NCBI RefSeq assembly: GCF_900109775.1 | Contig: NZ_FOAX01000002.1 | Coordinates: 1,116,001-1,180,000, forward strand | Direction of reading: 5' to 3' | Length of the DNA: 64,000 bases | Source of the DNA: Pseudoxanthomonas sp. GM95 | Lineage (GTDB): Bacteria > Pseudomonadota > Gammaproteobacteria > Xanthomonadales > Xanthomonadaceae | Part shown: positions 42,058 to 52,933 of the stretch, piece after piece | Layout: each line of letters starts with the position of its first letter | Numbering within the stretch: position 1 is the stretch's first letter | The notes under the pieces: generated by a model | What the model saw: only the letters and a program-made list of their open reading frames with translations | Told to the model about the DNA's origin: nothing | Databases searched by the model: none | Made by a program: the position numbers and the translations under genes

Positions 42058-42843
42058 TCAGCGCAGCAGGCGACGCTCGCCACGGGTGATGAAGTCCAGC
42101 ATCGCCTTGACGTCTTCGCTGCCCTGCGCCTGTTCGGCCAGCTGCTGCTGCGCTTCGGCCAGCGGCAGGCCGGCCACGAACAGAGTGCGGTAAGCGCGCT
42201 TGATCGCCGAGATGCGCTCGGCATCGAAGCCACGGCGCTTGAGGCCTTCGCTGTTGATGCCGCGCGGGCGGCCGTGTTCGTCCGCCGCGACCATGGTGAA
42301 CGGCGTGACATCGCCGCCCAGCAGCGCGCCCATGCCGATGAAGGCGTGGTCACCGACGCGGCAGAACTGATGCGCACCGGAAAAGCCGCTGAAGATCACC
42401 CAATCGCCGACGGTCACGTGGCCGGCCAGCGTGGTGTTGTTGGAGAACACGCAGTGGTTGCCCACATCGCAGTCGTGCGCGACGTGCGTGTAGGCCAGCA
42501 GCCAATTGTCGTTGCCGATGCGGGTGACGCTGGTGCCGGTCACGGTGCCGCGGTTGAGCGTGACGAACTCGCGGAACACGTTGCGGTCGCCGATCACCAG
42601 CTCGGTGCGCTCGCCTGCGAACTTCTTGTCCTGCGGCTGGCCACCGACGGCGACATGGCCGACGAAATGGTTGTCGCGGCCGATGGTCGTCGGACCGGTG
42701 ATCGAGCAATGCGGGCCGACGATGGTGCCATCGCCGATTTCCACCTCGGCGCCGATCAGGGTGAACGCGCCGACCTGCACGCCGGCGCCCAGTTTCGCGC
42801 CCGGGTCGATGACCGCGGAAGGATGGATCAGCGTGTCGGTCAT
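42058..42843 (-). CDS. lpxA: UDP-GlcNAc O-acyltransferase
   Basis: This 261-residue left-handed beta-helix acyltransferase catalyses the first step of lipid A synthesis. Hexapeptide repeats run through the first 180 residues, and the catalytic His lies in [14 protein letters not shown]. The start at 42843 lies only a few bases after the fabZ stop. Confidence 0.97.
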   Translation of the reverse strand: MTDTLIHPSAVIDPGAKLGAGVQVGAFTLIGAEVEIGDGTIVGPHCSITGPTTIGRDNHFVGHVAVGGQPQDKKFAGERTELVIGDRNVFREFVTLNRGTVTGTSVTRIGNDNWLLAYTHVAHDCDVGNHCVFSNNTTLAGHVTVGDWVIFSGFSGAHQFCRVGDHAFIGMGALLGGDVTPFTMVAADEHGRPRGINSEGLKRRGFDAERISAIKRAYRTLFVAGLPLAEAQQQLAEQAQGSEDVKAMLDFITRGERRLLR

Positions 42844-42847
42844 CGGA

Positions 42848-43315
42848 TTACTCCTTCTTGGGGGCTTCGGCGCACAGGACTTCGCAGCAGGCGGCCTGTT
42901 CGCCATCGACGCTGGCCACGCAGCTGTAGAAGGTCATGTTGCGGATCACGCGCTTGATCTCGACATTGAGCTCCAGCACGTCGCCGGGCACGACCATGCG
43001 CGAGAACTTGGCACCTTCGATCTTGACCAGGTAGAACTCGCGATCGGACGCGTTGGTATTGCGCGAGACCTGGGTGAGGATGCCGCCGGTCTGGGCCAGC
43101 GCCTCGATCACCAGCACGCCCGGCATCACCGGATGGCCGGGGAAATGGCCCTGGAAGAACGGCTCGTTCATGGTGACGTTCTTGACCGCCTTGATCCGCT
43201 TGTGCGGTTCAAGCTCGACCACCTTGTCCACCAGCAGGAACGGATAGCGGTGCGGCAGCAGCTTCAGCAGTTCTGGCATGCGGATCGGCAGCTGGATTTG
43301 GACTTCGTCGTTCAT
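42848..43315 (-). CDS. fabZ: 3-hydroxyacyl-ACP dehydratase
   Basis: This 155-residue hotdog dehydratase of fatty-acid elongation has its catalytic His and Glu in [20 protein letters not shown]. The ATG at 43315 overlaps the lpxD stop (ATGA). Position between lpxD and lpxA is the conserved lipid A arrangement. Confidence 0.97.
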   Translation of the reverse strand: MNDEVQIQLPIRMPELLKLLPHRYPFLLVDKVVELEPHKRIKAVKNVTMNEPFFQGHFPGHPVMPGVLVIEALAQTGGILTQVSRNTNASDREFYLVKIEGAKFSRMVVPGDVLELNVEIKRVIRNMTFYSCVASVDGEQAACCEVLCAEAPKKE

Positions 43316-44340
43316 TGTTCTGAGTCTCCGCGCGCAGCCGAAGGGATGCGTCGCGCAAGGGCGTCCAGCTGGCGGAAACGCGCTGCGTTCTTGCGCCAGG
43401 TGCGGACATCGGTGATGGGAAGGGAAGAAGCGTAGACGCCGGGCTCGGTCACGGGACCGGCGACCATCGACATGGCCAGGATGGTGACCTTGTCGCAGAT
43501 TTCCAGGTGGCCTGACACGCCCACCTTGCCGGCCAGCATGCAATAGCGGCCGATCTTCGCACTCCCTGCGATGCCCACCTGCGCGGCCATGGCGGTGTGC
43601 GCACCGACGTGGACGTTGTGGGCGATCTGGATCTGGTTGTCCAGGCGGACATCCTCTTCCAGGACGGTGTCTTCCAGTGCGCCGCGATCGATGGTGGTGT
43701 TGGCGCCGATCTCGCAATCGTCGCCGACCACCACGCCGCCGAGCTGGGGCACGTTGAGCCAGCGGCAATGTTCCATGGCCATGCCGAAGCCCTGCGCGCC
43801 CAGCACCGCACCCGGATGGATGCGCACGTTGCGGCCCAGGCGCACGCGTAGCACCAGGGTTACGCGTGCGACCAGCTCGCAGTCATCGCCCACGATGCAA
43901 TGCTCGCCGATCACGCTGCCCGGGCCGATCACGCTGCGCTCGCCGATGCTGCTGCCTTCGCCCACGCACACGTGCGGTCCGATGCTGGCGCTGGCGGCAA
44001 TCTGCGCGCTGGGATGGATCACTGCGGTGGGATGGATACCGGCTGGGCGCTCGAACTTCGATTCGAACAGCTCGGAAACCTTGGCGAAGGCCACGTGTGG
44101 ATCCTTGGCCACCAGCGCGGTGCCGCGCACGCCTTCGACGTGGTCGGGCGAGACGATCACGATGGAGGCCTGCGTGGTGGCCAGCAGCTCGGCGTAGCGC
44201 GGATTGGCCAGGAAGGCGAGTTGTCCGGGTTGCGCGGCGGCCAGCGTGGCCGCGCCGGTCACGGCGACCTTCGCATCGCCATGCAACGTCAGGCCGAAGC
44301 GCTCAGCCAGGTCACCGGCGGTATGGGGGGATGTGCTCAT
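43312..44340 (-). CDS. lpxD: UDP-3-O-(3-hydroxyacyl)glucosamine N-acyltransferase
   Basis: This 342-residue left-handed beta-helix enzyme adds the N-linked acyl chain in lipid A synthesis. It has an N-terminal uridine-binding domain, hexapeptide repeats (about 100-285) and QIQIAHNVHVGAHTAMAAQ with the catalytic His. It follows bamA directly, with no skp gene between them. The hairpin at 44371-44398 lies in the gap. Confidence 0.96.
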   Translation of the reverse strand: MSTSPHTAGDLAERFGLTLHGDAKVAVTGAATLAAAQPGQLAFLANPRYAELLATTQASIVIVSPDHVEGVRGTALVAKDPHVAFAKVSELFESKFERPAGIHPTAVIHPSAQIAASASIGPHVCVGEGSSIGERSVIGPGSVIGEHCIVGDDCELVARVTLVLRVRLGRNVRIHPGAVLGAQGFGMAMEHCRWLNVPQLGGVVVGDDCEIGANTTIDRGALEDTVLEEDVRLDNQIQIAHNVHVGAHTAMAAQVGIAGSAKIGRYCMLAGKVGVSGHLEICDKVTILAMSMVAGPVTEPGVYASSLPITDVRTWRKNAARFRQLDALARRIPSAARGDSEQ

Positions 44341-44370
44341 TCAGGGATTTTACCCCGAGCCCGCACCGCA

Positions 44371-44398
44371 CAAACGAAGGCCCGGACAAGCCGGGCCT
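44371..44398 (-). terminator. Weak terminator or attenuator between bamA and lpxD
   Basis: AGGCCCGG (44378-44385) pairs with CCGGGCCT (44391-44398) over 5 bases. On the minus strand the stem is followed by TCGTTTG only. It may lower readthrough from bamA into the lpxD genes. Confidence 0.45.
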
Positions 44399-44424
44399 CG
44401 TCGTGCCAGCGCGAGCGCCGGAAC

Positions 44425-46914
44425 TTAGAACGATCCGCCGAAGGTGAACTGCAGGCGCTCGATCTCATCGCCCGGCTGGGTCTTGAGTGGGAACGCGTAG
44501 CTGATCGAGATCGGGCCGACCGGTGCGCGCCACAGCAGCGCCACGCCGGTGGAGGCACGCAGGTCGTTGGCGTGGAACTCGTTGTAGCCGTTGTAGACGT
44601 TACCCACGTCGACGAAGGCCGAGATGCGCGCAGCGTTGGAGTCGAACAGCTTCGGGAAGATCAGCTCCAGCTGGCCGATCGTCTTGAGCGAACCACCCAG
44701 CGGCTGGCCCTTGCTGTAGTACGCGGTCGCTTCCGAACGCGGACCCAGGGTGTTGTCCTCGAAGCCGCGCACCGAGCGCACGCCGCCGGCGTAGAAGTTC
44801 TCGTAGAACGGCAGGCCGCTGGCGGTGTAAGTGGTCGCAACCGCGCCGGCATTGCCGCAGTCAGTGGCGGCCAGGTTGGTGTCGGACACGGTGCAGATGG
44901 TGCGCGTGGTGTCCTTGCCCCAGCTGTCGCCGTAACCCAGTTCCGCGCCGGTGCGCAGCACGAAGGCCGGGCTCAGCATCCAGTACTTGGAGAACTCGTA
45001 GTTGAGCTTGTAGTACTCGACCGTCGAGCCGGGCAGGGTGATTTCCGCCGAGACACGCTGGTAGATACCCTGGGTCGGCATGAAGTAGTCGTTGCGCGTA
45101 TCGCGCGCCCAGCCGATCTGCGAACGCCAGGCGTGGAAGGTGCGGCTGCCCAGCGCCTTGACGTAATCGACGATCGCCTGCGGCGTGGTGCCTTCGTAGA
45201 CGCTGACCTGGGTCGAGTCGATGCCGAACATCAGCGACACGCTGTCGCTTTCGCTCAGCGGAATGCCCAGGATCGCCTGCGCAGCGGTGTTCTTGGACGA
45301 GTACGCGGCGGTGTTGTAGTCCGAGTAGTCCAGGTTGCTGTAGGACAGGTTGTAGCCCAGCGACACGCCGTCGTCGGTGAAGTACGGGTTGGTGAAGGAG
45401 AACGAGTAGCGGTCCAGGTAGTAGCTGCGCGAGGCTTCGACGGCCACGCGGTTACCGCCGCCCAGGAAGTTGTTCTGCGACAGCTGCACCGAGGTGGTGA
45501 CGCCGCCCAGCTGCGAGTAACCCAGGCCGAAGGTGAAGCTGCCCGAGGTGGTTTCCTTGACGTTGTAGATCACGTCGACCTGGTCGCGCGTGCCCGGCAC
45601 CGGCTGGGTGGTCACGTCCACGGTCTCGAAGTAACCCAGGCGCTGCAGGCGAACCTTGGAACGATCAATCGCGGCCTGCGAATACCAGGCGCCTTCGAAC
45701 TGGCGCATTTCGCGGCGCAGCACTTCATCGGCCGTACGCGCGTTGCCCTTGAATTCGATGCGGCGCACGTTGACGCGCGGACCCGGCACCACCTGCATGT
45801 TGATGGCGACGGTGCGCTTCTCGCGGTCCACGGTCGGGATCGGGTTCACCTGGGCGAAGGCATAGCCGACGTTGCCCAGGGTCGCGGTGATCGAGTCGGA
45901 GGTGATCTCCAGCAGGCGGCGGGAGAAGATCTGGCCCTTGCGCACCAGCACCATCTTCTCGACGCGCTCCTGCGGCAGGATCGTGTCGCCGCTGACCTTC
46001 ACGTCGGACACGGTGTACTGTTCGCCTTCGGTCACGCCGGCGGTGAGGAACATGTCCTTCTTGTCCGGGCTGATCGCAACCTGGGTCGAGTCCAGGCTGA
46101 AGTCGACGTAGCCGCGGTCCAGGTAATACGAGTTGAGCTTCTCGATGTCGCCGGAGAGCTTTTCCTTGGAGTACTGGTCGTCGCGGCGGTACCAGGACAG
46201 CCAGTTATGCTCCTGCGATTCCCAGCCGGCGGTGATGTCCTCGTTCGGGAACTTCTCGGTGCCGATCAGGTTGATGTGGCGGATCTTGGCCGCCTTGCCT
46301 TCCTTGACCGCGATGGTGACGTCCACGCGGTTGCGGTCCAGCGGGCTCACCGTCGGGGTGATCACCACGTTGTACTTGCCGCGGTTGTTGTACTGGCGCA
46401 CCAGTTCCTGGGTGACGCGGTCCAGCGCCAGGCGGTCGAAGGTGCCGCCCTCTGACAGGCCGATGTCGTTCAGGCCCTTGGTCAGGTCCTCGGTCTTGAT
46501 GTCCTTGTTGCCGGTCAGCGTCAGCTTGTTGATCGCCGGACGCTCCTTCAGCGTGACCACCAGGATCGAATCCTGGCGCGAGAGCTGCACGTCCTCGAAG
46601 AACCCGGTCTTGTACAGCGCGCGGATCGCATCGCCGATCTTGGCCTGGGTGATGGTGTCGCCACGCTCGACCGGCAGGTAGGTCAGCACCGTGCCGCTGG
46701 AGATGCGCTGCACGCCGTCCACGCGGATGTCGGTGGCGACGAAGTCGGAAGGCGATGCCGGCGGCTGCTGCATGCCGAAGGCGGCAGGCGATGCGGACTG
46801 TGGCGTGCCGAACGCGGGCGCACTCGGGGCGGTCGACTGGGCCCAGGCCGGAGTCGCGATGGCGGACGCCAGGGCGAGGGCAAGCAGGCGGCGGGTCGGG
46901 AGTCGCGTCATCAT
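44425..46914 (-). CDS. bamA: Outer-membrane protein assembly factor BamA
   Basis: This 829-residue essential beta-barrel assembly protein has a signal peptide (about 1-23), a low-complexity Pro/Ala/Ser linker (about 25-55), five POTRA domains (about 60-460) and a 16-strand barrel with the conserved loop-6 VRGF (GGVRSVRGFEDNTLG) and C-terminal Phe. Two adjacent ATGs at 46914 and 46911 are possible starts. The Pro/Ala linker ahead of POTRA1 is longer than in E. coli. It is downstream of rseP. Confidence 0.96.
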   Translation of the reverse strand: MMTRLPTRRLLALALASAIATPAWAQSTAPSAPAFGTPQSASPAAFGMQQPPASPSDFVATDIRVDGVQRISSGTVLTYLPVERGDTITQAKIGDAIRALYKTGFFEDVQLSRQDSILVVTLKERPAINKLTLTGNKDIKTEDLTKGLNDIGLSEGGTFDRLALDRVTQELVRQYNNRGKYNVVITPTVSPLDRNRVDVTIAVKEGKAAKIRHINLIGTEKFPNEDITAGWESQEHNWLSWYRRDDQYSKEKLSGDIEKLNSYYLDRGYVDFSLDSTQVAISPDKKDMFLTAGVTEGEQYTVSDVKVSGDTILPQERVEKMVLVRKGQIFSRRLLEITSDSITATLGNVGYAFAQVNPIPTVDREKRTVAINMQVVPGPRVNVRRIEFKGNARTADEVLRREMRQFEGAWYSQAAIDRSKVRLQRLGYFETVDVTTQPVPGTRDQVDVIYNVKETTSGSFTFGLGYSQLGGVTTSVQLSQNNFLGGGNRVAVEASRSYYLDRYSFSFTNPYFTDDGVSLGYNLSYSNLDYSDYNTAAYSSKNTAAQAILGIPLSESDSVSLMFGIDSTQVSVYEGTTPQAIVDYVKALGSRTFHAWRSQIGWARDTRNDYFMPTQGIYQRVSAEITLPGSTVEYYKLNYEFSKYWMLSPAFVLRTGAELGYGDSWGKDTTRTICTVSDTNLAATDCGNAGAVATTYTASGLPFYENFYAGGVRSVRGFEDNTLGPRSEATAYYSKGQPLGGSLKTIGQLELIFPKLFDSNAARISAFVDVGNVYNGYNEFHANDLRASTGVALLWRAPVGPISISYAFPLKTQPGDEIERLQFTFGGSF

Positions 46915-47000
46915 CACATCCGTCGGAGAACTGGTTTCGGAAAGACCCCCGCAGGGGACAGGCCGCCGGATGGCGGCCAAGAGTGGAGCAGTGAAGGGCA

Positions 47001-48359
47001 TCAGATCACCGGGCGCAGGATGTCGTTGTAAAGCGCCAGCCCCATCAGGCCGGCCAGGATGGCCAGGCCAGCGAACTGGCCCGCGGCCATGGCCCGCTCG
47101 CTCAGCGGGCTGCCCTTGACCAACTCAATAAGGTAATACAGCAGGTGTCCGCCGTCCAAGACCGGGATCGGCAGCAGGTTCACAATCGCCAGGCTCAGCG
47201 AGAGCAGCGCCAGGAACTGCAGGAACCAGGTGAGACCGCGTTCGGCAGAGGCGTTCGCGACCTTGGCAATCGTGACCGGGCCCGACACATTCTGGAGCGA
47301 GGCGTGGCCGGTCAACATGCGCCGGATCATGCCCAACGAATCGGACGCCAGCTGCCCGGTCTGGCGCACGGCGACCGGGATCGCCGCCAGCGGGCCGTAT
47401 CGCTGCAGGGCGTCGTAGGCCGGCGGCGTGCCGCGGCCCAGGACGATACCCAGGCCCCAGAAATCGGCCTGGGTGTTGGGATCGGTCATGCGCTGCGGCT
47501 GCAGCGGCAGGGCCAGGCGGCTGCCTTCGCGCTCGACCTCGACCATCACTTCGCCGCCGCGCGCGCCCAAGCGCTGGATCATCGGGCGCAGGGCGCTGGC
47601 GTCATCGACGGGCTCGCCATCGACGGCGGTGATCAGGTCGCCCGGCTGCAAGGCGCCGGCGGCAGCCGAGCCCGGCGCGATCTCGCGCACTTCGGCCGGT
47701 TCCACCGCGAACTGCCAGCGCAGCCCGATGCCACCGGTGACGTTCTGCTGGTCGAAGCCAGCCGGCAGGCGCGAGGTGTAGACCTTGCGGGTAATGCGGT
47801 TGCCGGCGGCGTCCTCGACCTGGACATCGACATCGCGGTTGTCCATCGCCGCGCCGACCAGGCCCATGGTGGCTTCGGTCGCGGTGGCGATGCTGCGGCC
47901 ATCCAGTTCCAGCAGGCGATCGCCCGGGCGCAAGCCCGACTGCTGCGCGATGCCGTCGACGCGACCGACCACCGGCGCGAAATCTTCCTTGCCGATCACG
48001 AACATGGCCCACAGCAGGGCCACGCACAGGATCAGGTTGGCGATCGGACCGGCGGCCACCACGGCGATGCGCTGCAGGACCGGCTTGCGGTTGAAGGCTT
48101 CGCCAAGGCGTTCGGCGGGGACGTCGGCCTCGCGCTCGTCCAGCATCTTGACGTAGCCGCCCAGCGGGATCGGCGCGATCGCGAACTCGGTGCCGTGCTT
48201 GTTGCGGCGCGACCAGATGGGCTTGCCGAAGCCCACGGAAAAACGCAGCACGCCCACGCCGCAACGGCGCGCGACCCAGTAATGGCCGAACTCATGGAAG
48301 GTGACCAGCACGCCGAGCGCGACGATCATCCACCAGATGGAGCCTGCGATTTCACTCAT
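47001..48359 (-). CDS. rseP: Site-2 protease RseP
   Basis: This 452-residue inner-membrane metalloprotease cleaves anti-sigma factors such as RseA and remnant signal peptides. The active site is HEFGH (His22, Glu23, His26) with the second metal motif PVLDGGH near the C-terminus. Two tandem PDZ domains occupy about 115-300. Its ATGA overlaps the dxr stop. Confidence 0.96.
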   Translation of the reverse strand: MSEIAGSIWWMIVALGVLVTFHEFGHYWVARRCGVGVLRFSVGFGKPIWSRRNKHGTEFAIAPIPLGGYVKMLDEREADVPAERLGEAFNRKPVLQRIAVVAAGPIANLILCVALLWAMFVIGKEDFAPVVGRVDGIAQQSGLRPGDRLLELDGRSIATATEATMGLVGAAMDNRDVDVQVEDAAGNRITRKVYTSRLPAGFDQQNVTGGIGLRWQFAVEPAEVREIAPGSAAAGALQPGDLITAVDGEPVDDASALRPMIQRLGARGGEVMVEVEREGSRLALPLQPQRMTDPNTQADFWGLGIVLGRGTPPAYDALQRYGPLAAIPVAVRQTGQLASDSLGMIRRMLTGHASLQNVSGPVTIAKVANASAERGLTWFLQFLALLSLSLAIVNLLPIPVLDGGHLLYYLIELVKGSPLSERAMAAGQFAGLAILAGLMGLALYNDILRPVI

Positions 48360-49564
48360 GCGGAACGGGCTTGGCCTGTGGTGGTGCGATGGATCCAGCC
48401 CTGGCTGAATTGCCGCGCGAGGCCGTCGGCCGCCAGCAGCGCGTCCAGGCTGTCGGCCGGGGCGTGCGCATGGGCGGCGAGGGCATCCTCGACCAATGCA
48501 GGGATCGCTAGGAAACCGATTTTGCCCTGAAGAAACGCTGAAACAGCGGATTCATTGGCCGCATTGAGCACGGCCGGGGCCGCGCCGCCGGCTTCCAGCG
48601 CGTGCCAGGCCAGACGCAGGCAGGGGAAGGCGTCCATGTCAGGCGCCTCGAAATCCAGGCTGCCGTGGCGCAACAGGTCCAGCCCGCCCACGCCCGAGTC
48701 GATGCGCTGCGGCCAGCCCAGGCCGATCGACAGCGCGGTGCGCATGTCCGGCAATCCCAGCTGGGCCAGGGTGGAACCGTCGATGAATTCCACCAGCGAA
48801 TGCACCAGGCTCTGCGGATGGACCAGCACATCCAGGCGGTCGCGACCGACATTGAACAGGTGCGCGGCCTCGATCAGCTCCAAGCCCTTGTTCATCAAGG
48901 TGGCCGAATCGACCGAGATCTTGGGGCCCATCGACCACTTGGGGTGGGCCACGGCCTGGGCGACGGTGACCGCTTCGAGCGAAGCGCGGCTGCGCCCGCG
49001 GAAGGGCCCGCCCGAGGCGGTCAGCACGATCTTGCGGACCTGGGCGCCGGCTTCACGCGAGCCCAGGCACTGGAAAACCGCGTTGTGCTCGCTGTCGATC
49101 GGGATGATTTCGGCGCCGGCGGCATCGGCTGCGGCGATGACCAGCGCGCCGGCCAGGACCAGCGATTCCTTGTTGGCCAGCAGCAGGCGCTTGCCGGCAT
49201 GGGCCGCGGCCAGGGTCGAGGACAGGCCAGCGGCGCCGACGATCGCGGCAACCACGGTGTCGCAGGCATCGCCGGCGACCAGGGCGTCGAGCGCTGCGTT
49301 GCCCGCGTGTGGCTGGGTGGCCAGGCCGGCGTCGGCCAGGGCGTCGCGCAGTTCGGCGAAACGGCTTTCGTCGGCGATCACCGCATGATCGGGCGCGTGC
49401 GTGCGGCACAGGGCGACTAAGGCGGCCACGTTGCTGCCGGCCGCCAGGACGGTGGCGCGCAGGGTGCCCGGATGGCGGGCGATGACGTCCAGCGCCGAGG
49501 TGCCGATTGACCCGGTGGCGCCCAGGACCGCGACGCGGCGTGAAACGAGAGGCATCAGGTCCAT
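48356..49564 (-). CDS. dxr: 1-deoxy-D-xylulose-5-phosphate reductoisomerase
   Basis: This 402-residue NADPH-dependent enzyme makes MEP, the committed intermediate of the isoprenoid pathway. It has [15 protein letters not shown] (nucleotide-binding), [18 protein letters not shown] and [11 protein letters not shown], with metal and substrate ligands typical of Dxr. The ATG at 49564 or 49555 could start it. It follows cdsA by 3 bases. Confidence 0.97.
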   Translation of the reverse strand: MDLMPLVSRRVAVLGATGSIGTSALDVIARHPGTLRATVLAAGSNVAALVALCRTHAPDHAVIADESRFAELRDALADAGLATQPHAGNAALDALVAGDACDTVVAAIVGAAGLSSTLAAAHAGKRLLLANKESLVLAGALVIAAADAAGAEIIPIDSEHNAVFQCLGSREAGAQVRKIVLTASGGPFRGRSRASLEAVTVAQAVAHPKWSMGPKISVDSATLMNKGLELIEAAHLFNVGRDRLDVLVHPQSLVHSLVEFIDGSTLAQLGLPDMRTALSIGLGWPQRIDSGVGGLDLLRHGSLDFEAPDMDAFPCLRLAWHALEAGGAAPAVLNAANESAVSAFLQGKIGFLAIPALVEDALAAHAHAPADSLDALLAADGLARQFSQGWIHRTTTGQARSA

Positions 49565-49567
49565 CCT

Positions 49568-50422
49568 CTAGAAGCCCAGCAGCTCGCGGCCGATCAGGAA
49601 CACCGGCAGCGCGGCGACCACGCCGTCGATGCGGTCCAATATGCCGCCGTGGCCGGGAATCAGGTGGCCAGAATCCTTGGCGCCGACATGCCGCTTGAGC
49701 AGGCTTTCGAACAGGTCGCCAACCACCGAGATCAGCACCGTGGCGATGCTGACCAGGGCCAGGGCGCCGATCTGCGAGAGTTCGACGCCGGCCAGCCAGC
49801 CGCCCAGCAGGCCGACGACCACGCCGGCGACCAGGCCACCCAGCAGGCCTTCGATCGTCTTGTTCGGGCTGATGCGCGGGGCCAGCTTGCGCTTGCCGAA
49901 TGCGCGGCCGGCAAAGTACGCGCCGCTGTCGGCGGCCCAGACGATGGCGAGCGCGGTCAGCAGCCACAGGTGTTCGGACAGGCTGCCCAGGCTGGCGAAG
50001 TTGCCCGAGTGGATCAGGCACAGCGCGCACCAGGCCGGCACGATGGCCAGGGTGCCGGCGGCCAGCTTGAACAGCCGCGCCCAGGTCTGGTGGTCCGAGG
50101 CGAAGGTGTAGAAGCGCAGCCACAGCAGCGCGGCCAGCCACCAGATGGCGCCGACCAGCGACACGATCTGGAACAGCGCCGGCGAGAACCCTGCGCTGGA
50201 GCGGCTGGCCCAGGTCAGCACCACCATCAATGCCAGGTTGAGCAGCACCAGCACGGTGCGCGAGAGGGTGTCCTCGATCTCGGCCAGCTTCAGCCATTCC
50301 CACAGCCCGATCAGGAACATCGCCGCGGCCAGCGCGGCCATCCACGGCGTTGGCAGGAACAGGATCGCCAGGATGGCCAGTGGGGCCATGACCAGGGCAG
50401 CAAGCACGCGGGTACGGGTCAT
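49568..50422 (-). CDS. cdsA: Phosphatidate cytidylyltransferase
   Basis: This 284-residue inner-membrane enzyme makes CDP-diacylglycerol for phospholipid synthesis. About eight transmembrane helices are present. The family signature SLLKRHVGAKDSG...PGHGGILDR lies near the C-terminus, with DSGAYFAGRAFGK before it. Its ATG at 50422 overlaps the uppS stop (ATGA). Confidence 0.96.
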   Translation of the reverse strand: MTRTRVLAALVMAPLAILAILFLPTPWMAALAAAMFLIGLWEWLKLAEIEDTLSRTVLVLLNLALMVVLTWASRSSAGFSPALFQIVSLVGAIWWLAALLWLRFYTFASDHQTWARLFKLAAGTLAIVPAWCALCLIHSGNFASLGSLSEHLWLLTALAIVWAADSGAYFAGRAFGKRKLAPRISPNKTIEGLLGGLVAGVVVGLLGGWLAGVELSQIGALALVSIATVLISVVGDLFESLLKRHVGAKDSGHLIPGHGGILDRIDGVVAALPVFLIGRELLGF

Positions 50423-51174
50423 GGCGCGGTTCCAGTCGCGGCCACCTGGGCCCCGGTGAGGCCGAAGCGGCGTTCGCGCATGGCGAAGTCGTCCAGGGCG
50501 GCTTGCAGGACCGTGGCGTCCAGGTCGGGCCACAGGGTCTCGGTGAACCACAGCTCGGTATAGGCCAGCTGCCACAGCAGGAAATTGCTGATGCGATGGT
50601 CGCCGCCGGTGCGGATGAACAGGTCCGGCGCCGGCAGGTCGGCCAGCGCCACCTGGGCGCCGAGGCGGGCCTCGTCGATGTCTTCGGGCTTCAAACGGCC
50701 GGCGGCGACTTCGATCGCCAGCGTGCGCGCGGCCTGGGCCATGTCCTGGCGGCCGCCGTAACTGGCGGCGATGACCAGGGTCAGCGCGGTGTTGGCGGCG
50801 GTCAGGGCTTCGGCTGCATCCATGCGCTGGACGATGCCGGGTGCGAAACGGTCGCGCTGGCCGATGAAGCGCACGCGCACACCGCGCCGATGCAGCTCAT
50901 CGACTTCGCGCTCCAGCGCGCCCATGAACAGCTTCATCAGCGCACCGACCTCCTCGGCCGGGCGGCCCCAGTTTTCACTGGAGAAGGCGAACAGGGTCAG
51001 CGCCTGGACGCCGCGTTCCAGGCAGAAATCGATGCACAGGTTGACCGCGCGCGCGCCGGCACGATGGCCGATCATGCGCGGGCGGCGGCGGCGTTCGGCC
51101 CAGCGCCCGTTGCCATCCATGATGATGGCCAGGTGGCGCGGGACCGGGGGCAGGGGTGGTGGCATGGCGGTCAC
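50419..51174 (-). CDS. uppS: Undecaprenyl diphosphate synthase
   Basis: This 251-residue cis-prenyltransferase makes the C55 carrier for peptidoglycan and O-antigen. IIMDGNGRWA (catalytic Asp) and FAFSSENW are intact. The RTGG-x-HRISNFLLWQ motif has Asp where E. coli has Glu, a conservative change. It sits 18 bases after frr. Confidence 0.96.
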   Translation of the reverse strand: MTAMPPPLPPVPRHLAIIMDGNGRWAERRRRPRMIGHRAGARAVNLCIDFCLERGVQALTLFAFSSENWGRPAEEVGALMKLFMGALEREVDELHRRGVRVRFIGQRDRFAPGIVQRMDAAEALTAANTALTLVIAASYGGRQDMAQAARTLAIEVAAGRLKPEDIDEARLGAQVALADLPAPDLFIRTGGDHRISNFLLWQLAYTELWFTETLWPDLDATVLQAALDDFAMRERRFGLTGAQVAATGTAP

Positions 51175-51192
51175 GGAGACGATGTGACCCGC

Positions 51193-51750
51193 TCAGACCG
51201 CCATCAGTTCCTGTTCCTTCGCCTTGACCACCTCGTCGACATCCTTGATGGCCTTGTCGGTGATCTTCTGGATCTCTTCTTCGCTGCGGCGCACGTCGTC
51301 CTCGGTGACTTCCTTTTCCTTCAGCAGGTCCTTGACCTGCTGGTTGGCGTCGCGACGGATGTTGCGGATCGCGACCTTGGAGTCTTCGCCGTTGGAATGC
51401 ACGACCTTGGAGAGGTCCTTGCGGCGCTCCTCGGTCAGGGCCGGGATGTTGATGCGGATGACGGTGCCGGCGGTGTTCGGGGTCAGGCCCAGGTCCGAGC
51501 CCAGGATCGCCTTCTCCACGGCCGACACCATCTGCTTTTCCCACGGGGTGATGGTCAGCGAGCGCGCGTCGCTCACCACGACCGAGGCCACCTGGGTCAG
51601 CGGCATGTCCGAACCGTAGTAGTTGACCTTCAGATGGTCGACCAGCGCGGTGGTGGCGCGGCCGGTGCGCAGCTTGGTCAGGTCGTGACGCAGCGACTCG
51701 ACGCTCTTGTTCATGCGCGTCTGCGCGTCGTTCTTGATGTCGTTCAGCAT
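51193..51750 (-). CDS. frr: Ribosome recycling factor
   Basis: This 185-residue RRF, the usual length, splits post-termination ribosomes with [19 protein letters not shown] and [14 protein letters not shown] are characteristic. The ATG at 51750 starts the conserved helix. In most proteobacteria pyrH is the immediate upstream gene; here a CDF transporter gene intervenes. Confidence 0.97.
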   Translation of the reverse strand: MLNDIKNDAQTRMNKSVESLRHDLTKLRTGRATTALVDHLKVNYYGSDMPLTQVASVVVSDARSLTITPWEKQMVSAVEKAILGSDLGLTPNTAGTVIRINIPALTEERRKDLSKVVHSNGEDSKVAIRNIRRDANQQVKDLLKEKEVTEDDVRRSEEEIQKITDKAIKDVDEVVKAKEQELMAV

Positions 51751-51832
51751 CGTCGGGTCCAGAGGTTCGTCAAACCCGGGATTATAGGCGAAAGGCAGCG
51801 CCGGCCGGGTTTGCGATGCCGCAATCGGTGAT

Positions 51833-52867
51833 TCAGGGGTGTGGCGCGTGGCCGGCGGCATGGGCGCCGTGGCAGGGCTGGGTGCAGGCCTGGCCGCGTT
51901 CCAGCTGCAGGGTGGCGTGGCTGATGCCGAAGCGTTCGGCCAAGGCCTTGGCGGTGGCGTCGATGAAGGCGTCGTCGTGCTCGGCCACCGGCCGGACCAG
52001 GTGCGCGGTCAGGGCGACTTCACCCGCGCCCAGCGGCCAGATGTGCAGGTGGTGGATCGCGCTGACGCCAGGTTGGGTGGCGAGGAAGTCGCCCACCGCG
52101 GCCTGGTCGATGTGTTGAGGCACCGCGTCCATCGCCGCCGAGAAGCTCTCGCGCAGCAGGCCGTAAGTGCCCGCCGCGATCACCACGCCCACCAGCAGCG
52201 CGGTCGCCGGATCCAGCCATTCCCAACCCAGCCACCACATGCCGACGCCGGCGATCACCGCCGCCAGCGACACGGCGGCATCGGCCATCAGGTGCAGAAT
52301 CGCGCCCCGTCGGTTGAGGTCGTGGCCGCCGTGGGAATGTCCGTGCCCACCGCCGCCGTGCAGCAGCCAGCCCGCGCCTAGGTTCACCGCGATGCCGATC
52401 GCGGCGACCACGATGACCGGCAGGGCCGGGATCGACGGCGGCTCGCTGAAACGGCGGATCGCCTCCCAGGCCAGGCCGCCGGAGAACACCATCAGGACGA
52501 TCGCATTGGCCAGTGGCGCCAGCAGCGTGGCCTTGCGCCAGCCATAGGTGTGGTGCGCGGTTGGTTGGCGACGGGCCAGCGCAGCCGCGGCCCAGGCCAG
52601 GCCCAGGCCGAGCACGTCGCCCAGGTTGTGCAGGGCATCGGAGAGCAGGGCCAGCGAGTTGGTGTGGAAGCCGTAGCCGGCCTCCAGTGCGGTGTAGGCC
52701 AGGTTGACCAGCATCGCCACCGCGTAACCGCGCGTGCCGGTGTCATGGCTGTGGCTGTGTCCGCCGGCGCTGCCATGCGCGTGATCGTGCGCGGCCGGTG
52801 CGTCGTGGGCGTGATCATGGCCGTGGTGGCCATGATCGGCGTGGTCGTGGGAATGGGCGTTTGCCAT
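51833..52867 (-). CDS. Cation diffusion facilitator (metal efflux), ZitB/CzcD type
   Basis: This 344-residue zinc/divalent-metal antiporter has a His-rich cytoplasmic N-terminus (about 1-45: [30 protein letters not shown]), six transmembrane helices with the metal-site motif SDALHNLGD on TM2 and HLMADAAVS on TM5, and a His-rich loop ([14 protein letters not shown]) between TM4 and TM5. The C-terminal domain (about 265-345) ends in an odd Cys/His cluster ([18 protein letters not shown]). It lies between pyrH and frr on the same strand, 66 bases after pyrH. Metal specificity is unknown; zinc is likeliest. Confidence 0.92.
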   Translation of the reverse strand: MANAHSHDHADHGHHGHDHAHDAPAAHDHAHGSAGGHSHSHDTGTRGYAVAMLVNLAYTALEAGYGFHTNSLALLSDALHNLGDVLGLGLAWAAAALARRQPTAHHTYGWRKATLLAPLANAIVLMVFSGGLAWEAIRRFSEPPSIPALPVIVVAAIGIAVNLGAGWLLHGGGGHGHSHGGHDLNRRGAILHLMADAAVSLAAVIAGVGMWWLGWEWLDPATALLVGVVIAAGTYGLLRESFSAAMDAVPQHIDQAAVGDFLATQPGVSAIHHLHIWPLGAGEVALTAHLVRPVAEHDDAFIDATAKALAERFGISHATLQLERGQACTQPCHGAHAAGHAPHP

Positions 52868-52933
52868 GCCGGCCAGCGTGGCCCGCGTCGTGCGCGGACA
52901 CAATTACAGGGCGCGTGGCGCGCCCAGGTGGAT

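Noticed and set aside
43900-46455. 851-residue plus-strand frame opposite bamA and lpxD
   Set aside because: It spans two real genes antisense; long only because GC-rich codons lack stops.
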